Shown piece by piece: positions 8,982-18,550 of a DNA stretch of 37,333 nucleotides (position 1 is the first letter of the stretch; the number at the start of each line of letters is the position of its first letter). The stretch comes from a bacterium (lineage in GTDB: Bacteria > Desulfobacterota > DSWW01), in contig JANQFG010000078.1 in assembly GCA_028277985.1 (NCBI GenBank), positions 1 to 37,333 on the forward strand, given 5' to 3'. Position numbers and translations under genes: made by a program. The notes below the pieces were generated by a model. That model searched no databases. It was not told where the DNA came from and saw only the letters and a list, made by a program, of their open reading frames with translations.

Positions 8982-11332
8982 CGATACTTTTCCTCCAAAA
9001 CACCTCCCACCCATCCGCTGCCCCAGAGTCCGGCCAGGGCCGGCACCAGCAAGGCCGACGACACAGCCATAAGGAGAACGGGCAGGGCCAGGGCGAGAAC
9101 CATCTGGCTCGGGAATCTCAGGCCGATGAAGAACCAGGGGAGCAGCGCGACGAACACGAGAACCCCCTGGAAGAGGACCCCGCCCCCTGCCCTTCTCAGT
9201 CCAGGGTATCGGGCCGCCTGATTCTGATCGGGCCCGGGACGGCGCATTTCCATCTCACGAATCTGGGAATAGCCGAAGACCGAGCAGAAGCCGACCGCCA
9301 ACGCCGACACCAGGGCTGCAGGCAGGTTGATCTTCAATCCTGTCGCGACCATGATCATCCAAACGAGCCCCTGTGCCGCGGCAATCGGAAGAGCGACCGC
9401 CAGGCTGCCTGCGTACGAACGCGTAATCAGGATTCCACAAACCAGGACGATGGAGAATGCCACGGCCAGGGTTCTCCAATAGGTGACCCGGGTGCCATCG
9501 TTGATCGCCTTGGCCATACCGAGAAGGCCGCCTCCGAGAAGATAGTCGGTCCTCTGGCTTGGGTTGCGGTCGATATAGGCCTGCATGGCAGAAGCATACC
9601 CATCGATACGCTTCGCTTCCTTGTCAGGGAAGAAAGGGGAAATGGTCGCTTCGGTGAAGGTCTTATCGATGAAGCTCTCCGCCCCTCCCCGTGCAACCAC
9701 CAACTCCCCCATTCCTTTCACCTGCTCCCTCGACAGGGGAACGGTCTGCCACTTCGGGTTCCCGTCCATCATCATGTTACGGGCGGACTTGACCATCATA
9801 TCGAAGGCAATGCTGTCCCTCGCCCCGCACTGTTTCTTGAGAAAGCGGCTGAAATCCCCGATCGCATTGAGTGCCTCGGGTTCGACCAGCCCCTCCTTTT
9901 CCTTCGCCTTGACATAGACCAGGAGTTGATAGGGCCCCATGAACTTCTCGGCCATCAGCCGAAAGCATTGATTCCACGGATGCTGGGGACGAATGTAAGA
10001 GGGACCGGGGAGATTGTCACCGACCTCTAGATTCCGTGCGAAAAGCACGCTCACGACAAGGACGACCGCCAACAGGCCCAGCAGGAAGGGCCGGCCGGCA
10101 CCGGAGGAAACCCTGGACAGAGAGGCGGCAACGGATGAACAGGGCTCCCGCCCGGGTCGGCTTTCGCCCGGCGCACGGACGAAAGAGATCAGTACCGGAA
10201 GCAGAAGCACCAGCACAGCCACCGTGCCGATGAGCCAGAACAGCCCCATCCATGCAAGACCTCTCAACACGGAAATCTCGGCAGCGAACAATGAGACGAT
10301 GACCAGTCCGACCGTAAGGATGGATGCGAAGACCGGAGCACGAGCGTAAGCGGCGCGAAGCGCCGGGGCCTTTTCTCTTGTGCCGGGATAGAGACGATCA
10401 TATTGGCCGAGGATCAAGACCGCATAGACCAGAGAGAACAGGCCCAGGATCAAGGGAAATACGAGGGGCATCGGATGGAGTTCCAGGCCGCTTGCCCCGA
10501 GCATCCCGAGGGGCCACAAGACGGAGACCATCATGACGACGACGGGCAGCAGTACGCCGCGAAGGGTCCTGAAATAGGCGAAAAGGGCCAGAAAGATGAG
10601 CAGGAAAGTGGCCGCTGCCGCCATCGGGACGTGCCTAACACCCATGGAGGTCATGTCCGCCTCGATGAGTTGTGGACCCATGAAATAAAGGTTGTGTCTG
10701 GCATCCCGTTCCCGGGATCGGATCGCATCCACGCTGTTGAGGAGGCCCTCCGGCAGGGTCTCATCCCCGCCCTCGATGAGGTCGGCGGTGATCATCGTTG
10801 CGGTTCCGTCGTAGGACACATACCGTCCCGGGCCCATGGGATTCACGGCCACCTTGCGCTTCAACCTCTCGAAATCCTGCTCGGTCTCCGGCCACGTCCT
10901 ACCGAGGATGGGGCCCATGGCCAGCCCTTCCCCCGTGTTCTCGTAATGGGTGATTCCCCGGGTCAATGAGGTGATCCGACCGGGAAGTACCCCTTCGACC
11001 TCCATCAGCCCCTTTGTGATCCCGTCGATCTTGCTGATCGTCGCCCTGTTGTAGATGTCCCCGTTGTTCACCTCGAGGATGGCAATCAGCATGCGAGGCT
11101 CAGGGGCCATCTGCTCGGTCGCCTCGAGGGCCGGAAGGAAAGGATGCCCATCCGGATACATCGATTTCATGGGGTCGGCCGTCAGCTTCAGGTTCTTCAA
11201 TTCGGCCGAGAGGAAGGCGATGACAATCGCGAAAGCGATGAGGATCAAGATGCGGAATTTGAGAATGGACTCCATCATGCTGAAAGTGCCGCTCTCAGCC
11301 GTCTGTCCGTTCCCGTGAACCTCGTGAGCCAT
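8978..11332 (-). CDS. RND-superfamily (MMPL-type) transporter
   Basis: Inner-membrane transporter of 784 residues with the duplicated RND layout: one helix near residues 22-43, a large periplasmic loop, a five-helix block (about 225-390), a helix near 418-437, a second periplasmic loop, then a final helix block (about 625-775). That gives about 12 helices. The size matches hopanoid/lipid-type MMPL exporters rather than the 1000-residue drug pumps. An AAGGA site lies about 8 bases upstream of the ATG at 11332; a later Met (MMESILKF, residue 19) is also possible. It starts 18 bases after the Ycf48-like gene and overlaps the DUF1302 gene. Likely role is proton-driven movement of a lipid-like molecule; direction and substrate are unknown. 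Confidence 0.9.
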   Translation of the reverse strand: MAHEVHGNGQTAESGTFSMMESILKFRILILIAFAIVIAFLSAELKNLKLTADPMKSMYPDGHPFLPALEATEQMAPEPRMLIAILEVNNGDIYNRATISKIDGITKGLMEVEGVLPGRITSLTRGITHYENTGEGLAMGPILGRTWPETEQDFERLKRKVAVNPMGPGRYVSYDGTATMITADLIEGGDETLPEGLLNSVDAIRSRERDARHNLYFMGPQLIEADMTSMGVRHVPMAAAATFLLIFLALFAYFRTLRGVLLPVVVMMVSVLWPLGMLGASGLELHPMPLVFPLILGLFSLVYAVLILGQYDRLYPGTREKAPALRAAYARAPVFASILTVGLVIVSLFAAEISVLRGLAWMGLFWLIGTVAVLVLLLPVLISFVRAPGESRPGREPCSSVAASLSRVSSGAGRPFLLGLLAVVLVVSVLFARNLEVGDNLPGPSYIRPQHPWNQCFRLMAEKFMGPYQLLVYVKAKEKEGLVEPEALNAIGDFSRFLKKQCGARDSIAFDMMVKSARNMMMDGNPKWQTVPLSREQVKGMGELVVARGGAESFIDKTFTEATISPFFPDKEAKRIDGYASAMQAYIDRNPSQRTDYLLGGGLLGMAKAINDGTRVTYWRTLAVAFSIVLVCGILITRSYAGSLAVALPIAAAQGLVWMIMVATGLKINLPAALVSALAVGFCSVFGYSQIREMEMRRPGPDQNQAARYPGLRRAGGGVLFQGVLVFVALLPWFFIGLRFPSQMVLALALPVLLMAVSSALLVPALAGLWGSGWVGGVLEEKYR

Positions 11333-11350
11333 TGCCGTCCTTTTCGGTCC

Positions 11351-12376
11351 CTAAGGTATCCAGGAGATGACCCCGTCTGTCAGATGGCCGAAGACACCCT
11401 CCTGCCCCACCATGAGGCCGCAAACCTCTCCCGAAGAGTTCCGGTGAAGACCGACCCCGCTCAACCAAAAACGCATCAGCCGATCCGGCACCTCCACGAC
11501 ACCCCAGGTGGAACCCCCGTCGGACGTCCGGATGACGTGTCCACCGGAACCCACGGCAAAACCTTCACCGCCGACCACGTCGATGGAATAGAGCTCCGGC
11601 CCGCTGAACCCGGTCTGGCCCTGTTTCCACGTTTTGCCCAGGTCCTCTGACGTGACAAAAACTCCGTCGATACCGACCGCATAGAGGACCCCTGAATCGT
11701 AGGCGATCGAGTACAGAATGCTTCCTTCCATCATCTCTTCGTCATAAAGAGGAGACTCGGCTTCCTCCCAACTCTCGCCACCATCTTCGGTACGGAAAAT
11801 CCTGCCCCTGTCCCCGGCGACGCATGCCTTGTGTGGCTCCATCACCGCCACGCCGAACAGGTTGATTTCCTCGTCCAAATCCAAGGACCGGCTCAGGGAC
11901 GCGTTCTTCCACGTTCTTCCGCCGTCCACGGTCACCAACACGGTGGATTCCGCGCCGACGGCGACGCCGTGAACAGGGTCGAGGAAGTCGAGGTCAAGGA
12001 AATAGGCGTTCACCCCGGCAGACTGCGCCGCCCAGGTTCTCCCCCCATCTTCCGAATGGAGGATTACGCCCCCCTGACCGACAACCCACCCTTGCAGGGC
12101 ATTCGGGAAACAGACCGCGGCCAATGCGCTCTTCGTTCCGCTCTCGACCTGCTTCCAGGTCCTCGCCCCATCCTCGGACAGGAATAACTTGCCCCGGTCT
12201 CCGACCATGACGGACCGGTCCGCACCGAGCGTAGCCGATGCGAAAAGGTTGACATCCACGAGGGGGCCGACCGCTTCCTGGCCGTCCACCTCCGACCAGG
12301 CGGTGAAGCAACAGGCCAGAGTCACGACAAACCCTGTCCAAGATGCCCACCTCATGAGCATTCTTCTTCTGTTCAT
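11351..12376 (-). CDS. Ycf48/BNR-repeat beta-propeller protein, exported
   Basis: Periplasmic or membrane-anchored propeller of about 341 residues. It contains repeated blades of the form GWVVGQGGVILHSEDGGRTW (also DRGRIFRTEDGGESW, GSGGHVIRTSDGGSTW), the Ycf48/sialidase Asp-box-like repeat. The start at 12376 (MNRRRMLMRWASWTG) gives a good signal sequence, with hydrophobic core VVTLACCFTAW; its ribosome-binding site is weak. An in-frame earlier ATG pair near 12427 (MMNRRDSAG) cannot be excluded. In photosynthetic organisms Ycf48 is an assembly factor, but in heterotrophs this type sits with RND and DUF1302/DUF1329 genes, as here, where it probably assists assembly or docking of the envelope complex. 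That role is inference. Confidence 0.85.
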   Translation of the reverse strand: MNRRRMLMRWASWTGFVVTLACCFTAWSEVDGQEAVGPLVDVNLFASATLGADRSVMVGDRGKLFLSEDGARTWKQVESGTKSALAAVCFPNALQGWVVGQGGVILHSEDGGRTWAAQSAGVNAYFLDLDFLDPVHGVAVGAESTVLVTVDGGRTWKNASLSRSLDLDEEINLFGVAVMEPHKACVAGDRGRIFRTEDGGESWEEAESPLYDEEMMEGSILYSIAYDSGVLYAVGIDGVFVTSEDLGKTWKQGQTGFSGPELYSIDVVGGEGFAVGSGGHVIRTSDGGSTWGVVEVPDRLMRFWLSGVGLHRNSSGEVCGLMVGQEGVFGHLTDGVISWIP

Positions 12377-12621
12377 CGATCTTCGTTCGTGCGATCTCTC
12401 TCCCGCACTGTCCCTTCGGTTCATCATGATAGGGGAGGGATCCTTCCAAGCATGGCTGAACAGGCGTGAACCCGGAGCGAAGCGTTGCAGGGCATTTCGG
12501 CAAGGCCCTTCGAGCCCAAGCAAACCGTTGTCGAACCGTGAATCCTATTCATGAAGCGCTCAAGCTCTACCGGGAATGGGGAAAGGCATGGTACGAGTGT
12601 ATTGCTGGACCCGAGCCGGGC

Positions 12622-13929
12622 TCATTTGTAGAACTTGATGAAGCCTGCCCGCGAAAAAATCCTCGGATCCACATCCTTTGCAAAGATCTTTCGATACGTC
12701 CCCTCTCTGTGCGGACCGCAAAGCGTGGAGCCGTGGTCGCGCCTCATGTCCACCTGTATCCAGGCAATATTCTTGAGGAGCCGGAACTTGCCGTCAGGGG
12801 TTTCGATCGCCTGTTCAGGATAGTAGGCCCCCTTCCAGAGCTTGCCGCTCGGATCCGTGATCCGCTTATAGGCGTGCAGGAATGTACCCTGCTCGATCCA
12901 CCCCTCGCAAGGGCCGTACCCATAGTTCGGGTTCTTGCTGCGGGACTCCACAACCCAAACCTTTGATTTCACCCACACCACATCCATGATATGCCAGGGA
13001 GCGCCCTGCCAGGCCTTGTCCTCGAATCCCAGGGTATGCTTGACCCCGGTCTTCGCATAACCCATCTCCAGCTCGCCCTTCTTGTTCCAATCGATCTTCC
13101 TCGAATCCGGGGAGAAGTAGCAGACCAGGGCGTCTCGTTCTCCCAGATATCGATAGGTGCCTTCATCGATGTTCGTCTTGGGGCCGCCGCACCAGGAATC
13201 ATCCGGGGCGCTGTCAAGACCGAAGTGCGTATCCGAGCCGGCCACCCGATGAGACAGCCTCTTTACGCGTCGGAGTTCGGGCGTGTACGCATACCGCACA
13301 CCCGGGTTCGGGGGGTAGAGAGGATAGATGGCCAGCGTACCCGTGCCAGCCATACTGAAGGGCTGACGGAAGATGGTGAGCTGAGCGAAGTCGTACTCGG
13401 ATCTCTCCGGATCGAATTGTGTGTAGTACTGATCCAGATCCAGGGTCTTCTCCAGGCCTCGACGACCGATGATGAGCCAGTGCAGTTTCTCCTTGATGGT
13501 TCCCTGCAGGAAGTTCTCGTTGATCAGGTAGTTGTGCATCAACATGACCGGAAAGGTGGGATCCTGCGGGTCCGGCTCGGGGAAGGGCAACCCCTGGATA
13601 CCGCGGGCCGGCTGGCCCGTTTTCGTGTCGATCATCCCGTTGTGCTCGTCGATCTTGTACCGGCCGATGTTTGCCTGCCAGTTGTCCTTGACCGGCTGCG
13701 GAAAGAACTGCTTCGCGTCGAAGTTGAGGTCGGCGATCTTCATCGTGAGATCACCGGTCTTGACCCAGTCCAGGACAAAATCCGGAACCAAGCCCTCGAT
13801 CTTCTCGTAGTTGCTCTTGTCGATCCGGTCTCCGGGCTCCACATCCGCGCGAACAGGCTGGGCCGGCAGACCGAGGATCCATGCAGCCATGGAAACCGAT
13901 ACGAGCCATCTCACGGAACGGGTCTTCAT
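12622..13929 (-). CDS. DUF1329-family periplasmic/outer-membrane protein
   Basis: Exported protein of 435 residues with a signal peptide (MKTRSVRWLVSVSMAAWILG, cleavage after VRA near residue 28). The middle has RVKRLSHRVAGSDTHFGLD and the C-terminal part WVESRSKNPNYGYG-like segments characteristic of DUF1329, a LolA/LolB-like fold thought to bind lipids. AAAGGGGG lies about 11 bases before the ATG. It is first in the minus-strand series DUF1329, Ycf48-like, RND, DUF1302, with a 245-base gap to the second gene, so an internal promoter is possible. A promoter candidate lies at 14024-14053. Lipid carriage across the periplasm is the natural guess, not shown. Confidence 0.87.
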   Translation of the reverse strand: MKTRSVRWLVSVSMAAWILGLPAQPVRADVEPGDRIDKSNYEKIEGLVPDFVLDWVKTGDLTMKIADLNFDAKQFFPQPVKDNWQANIGRYKIDEHNGMIDTKTGQPARGIQGLPFPEPDPQDPTFPVMLMHNYLINENFLQGTIKEKLHWLIIGRRGLEKTLDLDQYYTQFDPERSEYDFAQLTIFRQPFSMAGTGTLAIYPLYPPNPGVRYAYTPELRRVKRLSHRVAGSDTHFGLDSAPDDSWCGGPKTNIDEGTYRYLGERDALVCYFSPDSRKIDWNKKGELEMGYAKTGVKHTLGFEDKAWQGAPWHIMDVVWVKSKVWVVESRSKNPNYGYGPCEGWIEQGTFLHAYKRITDPSGKLWKGAYYPEQAIETPDGKFRLLKNIAWIQVDMRRDHGSTLCGPHREGTYRKIFAKDVDPRIFSRAGFIKFYK

Positions 13930-14023
13930 CGATTCAAGCCCCCTTTGCTCCTCCTCGGTGGACGCCCCGGCGAGATCCTTCCGGGAAGCGAAGGGGCCGC
14001 CGTGCGGACCCTTCGTAGAGTCA

Positions 14024-14053
14024 GGTATACAATAGTTCTTTTCCGTGAATCAA
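14024..14053 (-). promoter_or_regulatory. Candidate sigma-70 promoter of the DUF1329 operon
   Basis: On the minus strand TTGATT (14053-14048), 18-base spacer, TATACC (14029-14024). Each box has four of six consensus matches, and the intervening sequence is A/T-rich compared with its surroundings. The start would be near 14017, about 88 bases before the DUF1329 ATG. Confidence 0.45.
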
Positions 14054-14080
14054 ACAACAGACAGGGATGCCACCCATGCC

Positions 14081-14968
14081 TCACGACTCCGTCTCTTCCA
14101 TCTTCTCCGCGAGCTCCGCCCCCCCGAATCTTGCCAGAGCCGCGGTCCCGAAGAGAATGAGCACGAAGGCGAACAGGCGCATCTTCGATTTCATCGGATC
14201 TTCGGGCAGGAACTCGGCAAGGGCGATCATTCCGCCCAGGATGGCCACGACCTTGTTGACCACCGCCTCCAGGGAAACAACGACCAGCGCCTTGCCTCTT
14301 TGGAATCCGCTTTGCATCACGCCGAGGCCGATCACGTTGGCGGCAATGACGACCGTTAGACACACTCCGTATCCGATGAGCATGTGCCCATCGTCCAGGA
14401 AGGTGAACATCGCTTTGGTGTAGAGCGCGGCAAGGCCGATGAACAATCCCGAGACCATACCGAGGAGGGAATCGGTCCGGATGCCTGCCAGAACACCACG
14501 TTTCCCGAGCGCATGGGCGATCAAAGAGAGCCCGAGGACGGCGGCGGTTACCCCAAGGAGGGGGGGCCACTCCGGAAGAGGGGGCTTTCCTTCGTCGACC
14601 GCGCTCAGACCGAGGAGAATCATTCCGCTGAGCATGGCTGCGAAGGCGATCCATTCCAGTGCTCCGATCTTTTCATGGAGATAGAAGACGCTGAAGAGCG
14701 CCAGGACCGCGAGGCCTACCCCGAGGGTGGGCTGAATGATCGAGATGGGCGCGAAAGCCGTGGAGACCAGATACAGCCCCCAGCCTCCCGTCATCAGGGC
14801 GGTGCCGGCAACCCAGATGCGACTCGACATGAAGGCCTTGAACACCCGGCCCCCCTTCTCCACCCCGATCGTCGGCAGGGAGGCGGCGCCTTTCTTCTGC
14901 AAGGCCAATCCGAGATTCATCAGGCTGGTGGCTGCTACCGCAATCAATATGGCACCCCATACCGGCAT
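14081..14968 (-). CDS. DMT/EamA-superfamily membrane transporter
   Basis: Inner-membrane protein of 295 residues with about 10 predicted helices in two five-helix halves, the drug/metabolite transporter plan. The start ATG at 14968 (MPVWGAILIAVA) is fixed by AGGAGG six bases upstream; the longer open frame upstream is hydrophilic. The N-terminal SLMNLGLALQKKGAAS stretch also resembles NIPA-type Mg transporters, so the subfamily is open. The tail GAELAEKMEETES is charged and cytoplasmic. It is flanked by the DUF1329 operon downstream (151 bases) and the acyl-CoA synthetase upstream, with no close coupling to either. Substrate unknown. Confidence 0.85.
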   Translation of the reverse strand: MPVWGAILIAVAATSLMNLGLALQKKGAASLPTIGVEKGGRVFKAFMSSRIWVAGTALMTGGWGLYLVSTAFAPISIIQPTLGVGLAVLALFSVFYLHEKIGALEWIAFAAMLSGMILLGLSAVDEGKPPLPEWPPLLGVTAAVLGLSLIAHALGKRGVLAGIRTDSLLGMVSGLFIGLAALYTKAMFTFLDDGHMLIGYGVCLTVVIAANVIGLGVMQSGFQRGKALVVVSLEAVVNKVVAILGGMIALAEFLPEDPMKSKMRLFAFVLILFGTAALARFGGAELAEKMEETES

Positions 14969-15187
14969 TCGTTTCCCTCCTGGAAGACTGCGAGGTTCTT
15001 CCCCTCGCTTGTTCGCTCGAGCCCGATCTGGGCGAAGGGGCAAAGGCGAAGGGGTCAAGGGGTGGTAGACATTTGGAAGAGGATTCCTGACAGGCCAATT
15101 GCTGACCCACGGACTAGGTCTTCCAGATTACGTCTTCCAAACTTGATCCGTCCCTTTCGCCTTTTTCCTTTCTTCTTTCGCCTTGTT

Positions 15188-16867
15188 TCACGCTTCCTTC
15201 CAGCTGCTCCCAAGTGTCTCATCCGCCCACTGCCTCAGCTCCTTGCGCAGGGGCTTCAAACTGAAGGTCATGGGGATGGAATCGGTGAACAGATAGGCCC
15301 GTGGACGCTTGTAGGATGCGATCCTCTCATCCGCCCAGCTCTCGAACTCCTCCTCTGTCGCCTGCTTCCCTTGCCGGAGCTTGATCACGGCCACCGGCAT
15401 TTCTCCCTTGATCGAATGGGAAACCCCGACCACAACGGCACGTTCGACTTTCGGATGGTCGGCCAGAGAATGCTCGAGCTCCGTGGGATACACGCTGTAT
15501 CCGCCGCACTTGATGATATCCTTCTGTCGGTCCACGAACTCGAGCACCTTCCACTTGCCCATCCGCATGACGTCTCCGGTGCAGAACCAGCCATCCTGGA
15601 AGGCGTACTCCGTCTTCTCGGGATCGTTCCAGTACCCCTTCATGACGATGGGCCCCTTGATCTGCAGCTCCCCGGCCTCTCCCGGCCCGACAGACTTTCC
15701 CCACGGGTCCACGATGCGGTGCTGGACTCCCGGCACGACCCAGCCGGCACAGGGCGGCCCCCAGGGGGGGCTTATGCAGATGTGTCCTCCCGTCTCTGCC
15801 ATTCCGTAACCGTGGACAAACATGGGCTTGATCGGAATTCCCCATTTCCTCCGCTTTGCGAGCCCCCGGAATTTCCGGACCAACTCGGGAGGAAAGGCAT
15901 CCGCGCCCCCTCCCCAGACCTGGATCGAGGTGAGGTCGTGCCGGTCGGCGCCGGCCCTGAGCAGCATCTTGAACATGGCGGGGATTCCGGCGAAGAAGGT
16001 GGCCCGGTACTTCTGGATCCTTGAAAGCACATCGGCCGCATCGAACCGGCTCAGGAAGAACATGGGGATCGCCATGGACATGAGGATCAGCAGGTTCTGA
16101 TGGCCGCTCGTGTGGGCCACGGGCATCACGAGCAGGGCGAGCTGTCTTCTGTTCGTCGGCAGAATCCCGAAGAGCATACAGTACTTCTGAACCGTGGCCA
16201 TCAGGTTTCCGTCCGTGAGGGTCGCTCCCCTGGGGACACCCGTGGTACCGGAGGTGAAGAAGATCAGAACCGGTTCGTCCGGGCTGGAAAGCGTGGCCGG
16301 CTCGAGAGTCTCGGAAGCATCGTCCATGATCTGCCCGAGGGAGAGAAACCCGGGGGATGGCGCGCCGGCGGTGATCTCGATCCAATGCTCGATCGAAGGC
16401 ACCCTGCCCTGATCCCGGATATTGTCACGGAACACGTCCGGGTCGGTGATCAGCACCCTGGCGCCGCTGTTCTCCATCTGGTGGCTGATCTCCTGGGCCT
16501 TGAGCATGAAATTCAAGGGCACGGGGATCGCACCGATCTTCATACAGGCAAACTCGGCAAAAGCCAGCTCGACCCGGTTGTAGGTGACCAGGCCGACGCG
16601 ATCCCCCTGCACGACACCCAGCTCGAGCAGGGCATTGCCGATCCTGTTCGTGAAACGGGAGAGGGTCCGGTAGCTGACCACGGTGCCCGAGAAGAAAGGG
16701 TACTCCAGATTTCGATCCAGATAGAAGACGGGTCGGCCCTCGTAGACCTCGGCAAGGCGATCCACGAAATTGGCGGATGAGATCGAGCGGTTCTGAAGGA
16801 CCAGATTCCGGAATTTCTTCCAGTAGTTCGGGACGGGTCGCTTTTCCGGGATGCTTGCCTGCTCCAT
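15188..16867 (-). CDS. AMP-forming acyl-CoA synthetase
   Basis: Activates a carboxylic acid to its CoA thioester through an acyl-adenylate, in the cytoplasm. The 559 residues contain the P-loop FFTSGTTGVPRG (204-215), the A5-type GYGMAETGG, the TGD motif (CTGDV) and the hinge block VDRQKDIIKCGGYSVYPTELE region. The C-terminal catalytic Lys is Lys538 in SLKPLRKEL, where the usual Gly before the Lys is Leu. The ATG at 16867 follows AAGGGG by about 8 bases. It is the last gene of the minus-strand set starting at 20555, 68 bases after the dehydrogenase. The chain or ring nature of the acid cannot be read from the sequence, but the context suggests a bulky or branched acid. Confidence 0.93.
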   Translation of the reverse strand: MEQASIPEKRPVPNYWKKFRNLVLQNRSISSANFVDRLAEVYEGRPVFYLDRNLEYPFFSGTVVSYRTLSRFTNRIGNALLELGVVQGDRVGLVTYNRVELAFAEFACMKIGAIPVPLNFMLKAQEISHQMENSGARVLITDPDVFRDNIRDQGRVPSIEHWIEITAGAPSPGFLSLGQIMDDASETLEPATLSSPDEPVLIFFTSGTTGVPRGATLTDGNLMATVQKYCMLFGILPTNRRQLALLVMPVAHTSGHQNLLILMSMAIPMFFLSRFDAADVLSRIQKYRATFFAGIPAMFKMLLRAGADRHDLTSIQVWGGGADAFPPELVRKFRGLAKRRKWGIPIKPMFVHGYGMAETGGHICISPPWGPPCAGWVVPGVQHRIVDPWGKSVGPGEAGELQIKGPIVMKGYWNDPEKTEYAFQDGWFCTGDVMRMGKWKVLEFVDRQKDIIKCGGYSVYPTELEHSLADHPKVERAVVVGVSHSIKGEMPVAVIKLRQGKQATEEEFESWADERIASYKRPRAYLFTDSIPMTFSLKPLRKELRQWADETLGSSWKEA

Positions 16868-16935
16868 AGCAGACCCCTTACCACATTTTGGACGAATCTG
16901 TTTCGAACCTTCGCGCCCGTCCCCGAAGCGATGGG

Positions 16936-18090
16936 CTACATCATTCCCTCGAGCTTGGCGATGATGAGTCTCTGGATCTGGTTCGTCCCTCCCCCGATCG
17001 TACCGAGCAGCGCGTTGCGCACGTAACGCTGCATGTCGTATTCCATCATGTACCCGTATCCACCCAGCACCTGCATCCCGTCGATCGTCACCTTCTTCGC
17101 CGCTTCGGTTGCGTGGATCTTGGCAATCGAGGCCTCGGTGGAGCAGAACTCCCCCTGTTCCTTCAGCCACGCCGCATGGTAGGTGAGGAGCCGGGAGGCA
17201 CGAATCTCGACGAGCATGTCTGCCAGGAGTTGCTGGATCATCTGGTACTGGGAGATCGGTTTTCCGAACTGCTTTCGTTCCTTGGCGTATGCCAGGGCAT
17301 CATCATAGGCACGCTGGGCAATCGCCGTGTACAGGGCTGCGATCATGATCCTTTCCACATCCAGGTTATTGATCATGTGCATCCAGCCCTGGTTCAGTCC
17401 CGCCTGGCCACCCAGGATGTTTTCCCTGGGCACCCGCACGTTATCGAAGAAGATCTCACAGGTGCTCAAAATATTGTTCCCGAGCTTCTTCATCTTCCGA
17501 ATGGTCAGCCCTTCGGCCTTGCCCGGCACGATGAAGATGGTAATGCCCTCGTAGCGGCTGCAGTCCTTGTCGGTCTTGGTGCACGTCATGATCAGATCGG
17601 CAATGTCCGCGCCGGAGATCATCGTCTTCTGGCCGTTGAGCAGATAGTGGTCCCCATCGGGCACCGCACTTGTGGTAATGGCCGAGGCGTCCGAGCCTGC
17701 ATCCGGCTCGGTCAGGGCAAATGCCCCCCGCAGCTTTCCCTGTGCGATCTGCGGGAGGTATTTCTTCTTCTGCTCTTCGCTTCCGTTCAGGTAGATCTGC
17801 TCCCCTGCAAAGAAGACGGGTCCCAGGAAGAGGCCGCACGCCGCCTCACTCCCGTAGGCCAGTTCCTCGGCGGCGATCACGAAGTCCATCACCGAGCCGC
17901 CCACCCCGCCGTATTCCTCTGGAAAGGGCAGCCCCAATAGGCCCGTCTCCGCCATCTTGTCGGAAAGCTCGAAAGGGAACCGGCCCTCCTCCTCCAGCTG
18001 CCGGTCCAGTTCGCGGGAGGTTTCCTTCTCGATGAACTTCCGGATCGTCTGACGGAAGGCCTCCTGTTCCTCAGTGAATCTGAAATCCAT
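16936..18090 (-). CDS. Acyl-CoA dehydrogenase
   Basis: FAD flavoprotein that makes the 2,3-double bond in an acyl-CoA and passes electrons to ETF. The 384 residues show the FAD-binding block FALTEPDAGSDAS (125-137), the RKQFGKPISQYQ helix and the C-terminal GGYGYMMEYDMQRYVRNA signature. The Glu found near the C-terminus of medium-chain enzymes is Gly here (TIGGGTNQIQ). Instead LDVER places Glu246 where isovaleryl-CoA and long-chain dehydrogenases have their catalytic base, which hints at a branched or bulky substrate. GAGGAGG lies 11 bases before the ATG at 18090. The gene is 47 bases after the DUF35 gene. Confidence 0.93.
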   Translation of the reverse strand: MDFRFTEEQEAFRQTIRKFIEKETSRELDRQLEEEGRFPFELSDKMAETGLLGLPFPEEYGGVGGSVMDFVIAAEELAYGSEAACGLFLGPVFFAGEQIYLNGSEEQKKKYLPQIAQGKLRGAFALTEPDAGSDASAITTSAVPDGDHYLLNGQKTMISGADIADLIMTCTKTDKDCSRYEGITIFIVPGKAEGLTIRKMKKLGNNILSTCEIFFDNVRVPRENILGGQAGLNQGWMHMINNLDVERIMIAALYTAIAQRAYDDALAYAKERKQFGKPISQYQMIQQLLADMLVEIRASRLLTYHAAWLKEQGEFCSTEASIAKIHATEAAKKVTIDGMQVLGGYGYMMEYDMQRYVRNALLGTIGGGTNQIQRLIIAKLEGMM

Positions 18091-18137
18091 CTGGTCCGGC
18101 CTCCTCGGTTGTGTAGTGGGTTTGGGTCCCGAAATCT

Positions 18138-18545
18138 TTAGTGAGATCGCGGGCGGAATTTCGGAAGGCTGATCTCCTCCGTCCGGTCCTCGAAGACCAC
18201 CTCCACCGGCATCCCGCAATAGAGCTCCTCGTTCCTGCACTCCACGATGTTCGAATGAAACGTGGGGCCCTCTTCCAGCCGAACCAACGCCACGTTGTAC
18301 GGCATGTCTTCGTCAAACGCCGGGTGGTAGGTCTGGTGCACGATGATGAACGTGAAGACTTCCCCTCTTCCGGACAGCTTGTCCCAGGTCGCCTCCAGGC
18401 TCGTGCACTTCGGACAGAGAACACTTGGCGGGAACCGAACGTGACCGCAATCGTTGCATCGTTGCATACGCAGTTCATGCTCCCTGCAGGCCTTCCAGAA
18501 CGGCGCCGAGTCCTCGGTCGGCAAGGGAACCGGTTTCTCGAACAT
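18138..18545 (-). CDS. DUF35 zinc-ribbon/OB-fold protein, partner of thiolase-like protein
   Basis: 135-residue two-domain protein. The rubredoxin-like zinc ribbon uses CNDC (Cys30, Cys33) and CPKC (Cys44, Cys47), and an OB-fold follows (GEVFTFIIVHQTYHP onward, PYNVALVRLEEGP). DUF35 proteins form complexes with thiolase-like enzymes, either thiolases and HMG-CoA synthases or the Ltp2-type retro-aldolases of steroid side-chain breakdown. The thiolase-like gene ends 5 bases upstream, so this is almost certainly its partner. AGGAGG lies about 8 bases before the ATG at 18545; the longer upstream frame lies inside the neighbour and is rejected. Confidence 0.92.
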   Translation of the reverse strand: MFEKPVPLPTEDSAPFWKACREHELRMQRCNDCGHVRFPPSVLCPKCTSLEATWDKLSGRGEVFTFIIVHQTYHPAFDEDMPYNVALVRLEEGPTFHSNIVECRNEELYCGMPVEVVFEDRTEEISLPKFRPRSH

Positions 18546-18550
18546 GGATC

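Noticed and set aside
15069..15187. Short direct repeat GGAAGAC upstream of the DMT gene
   Set aside because: Only seven bases, compatible with chance; no promoter spacing.
14384..16024. 546-codon plus-strand open frame
   Set aside because: Antisense to the DMT transporter and acyl-CoA synthetase; protein-like features absent.
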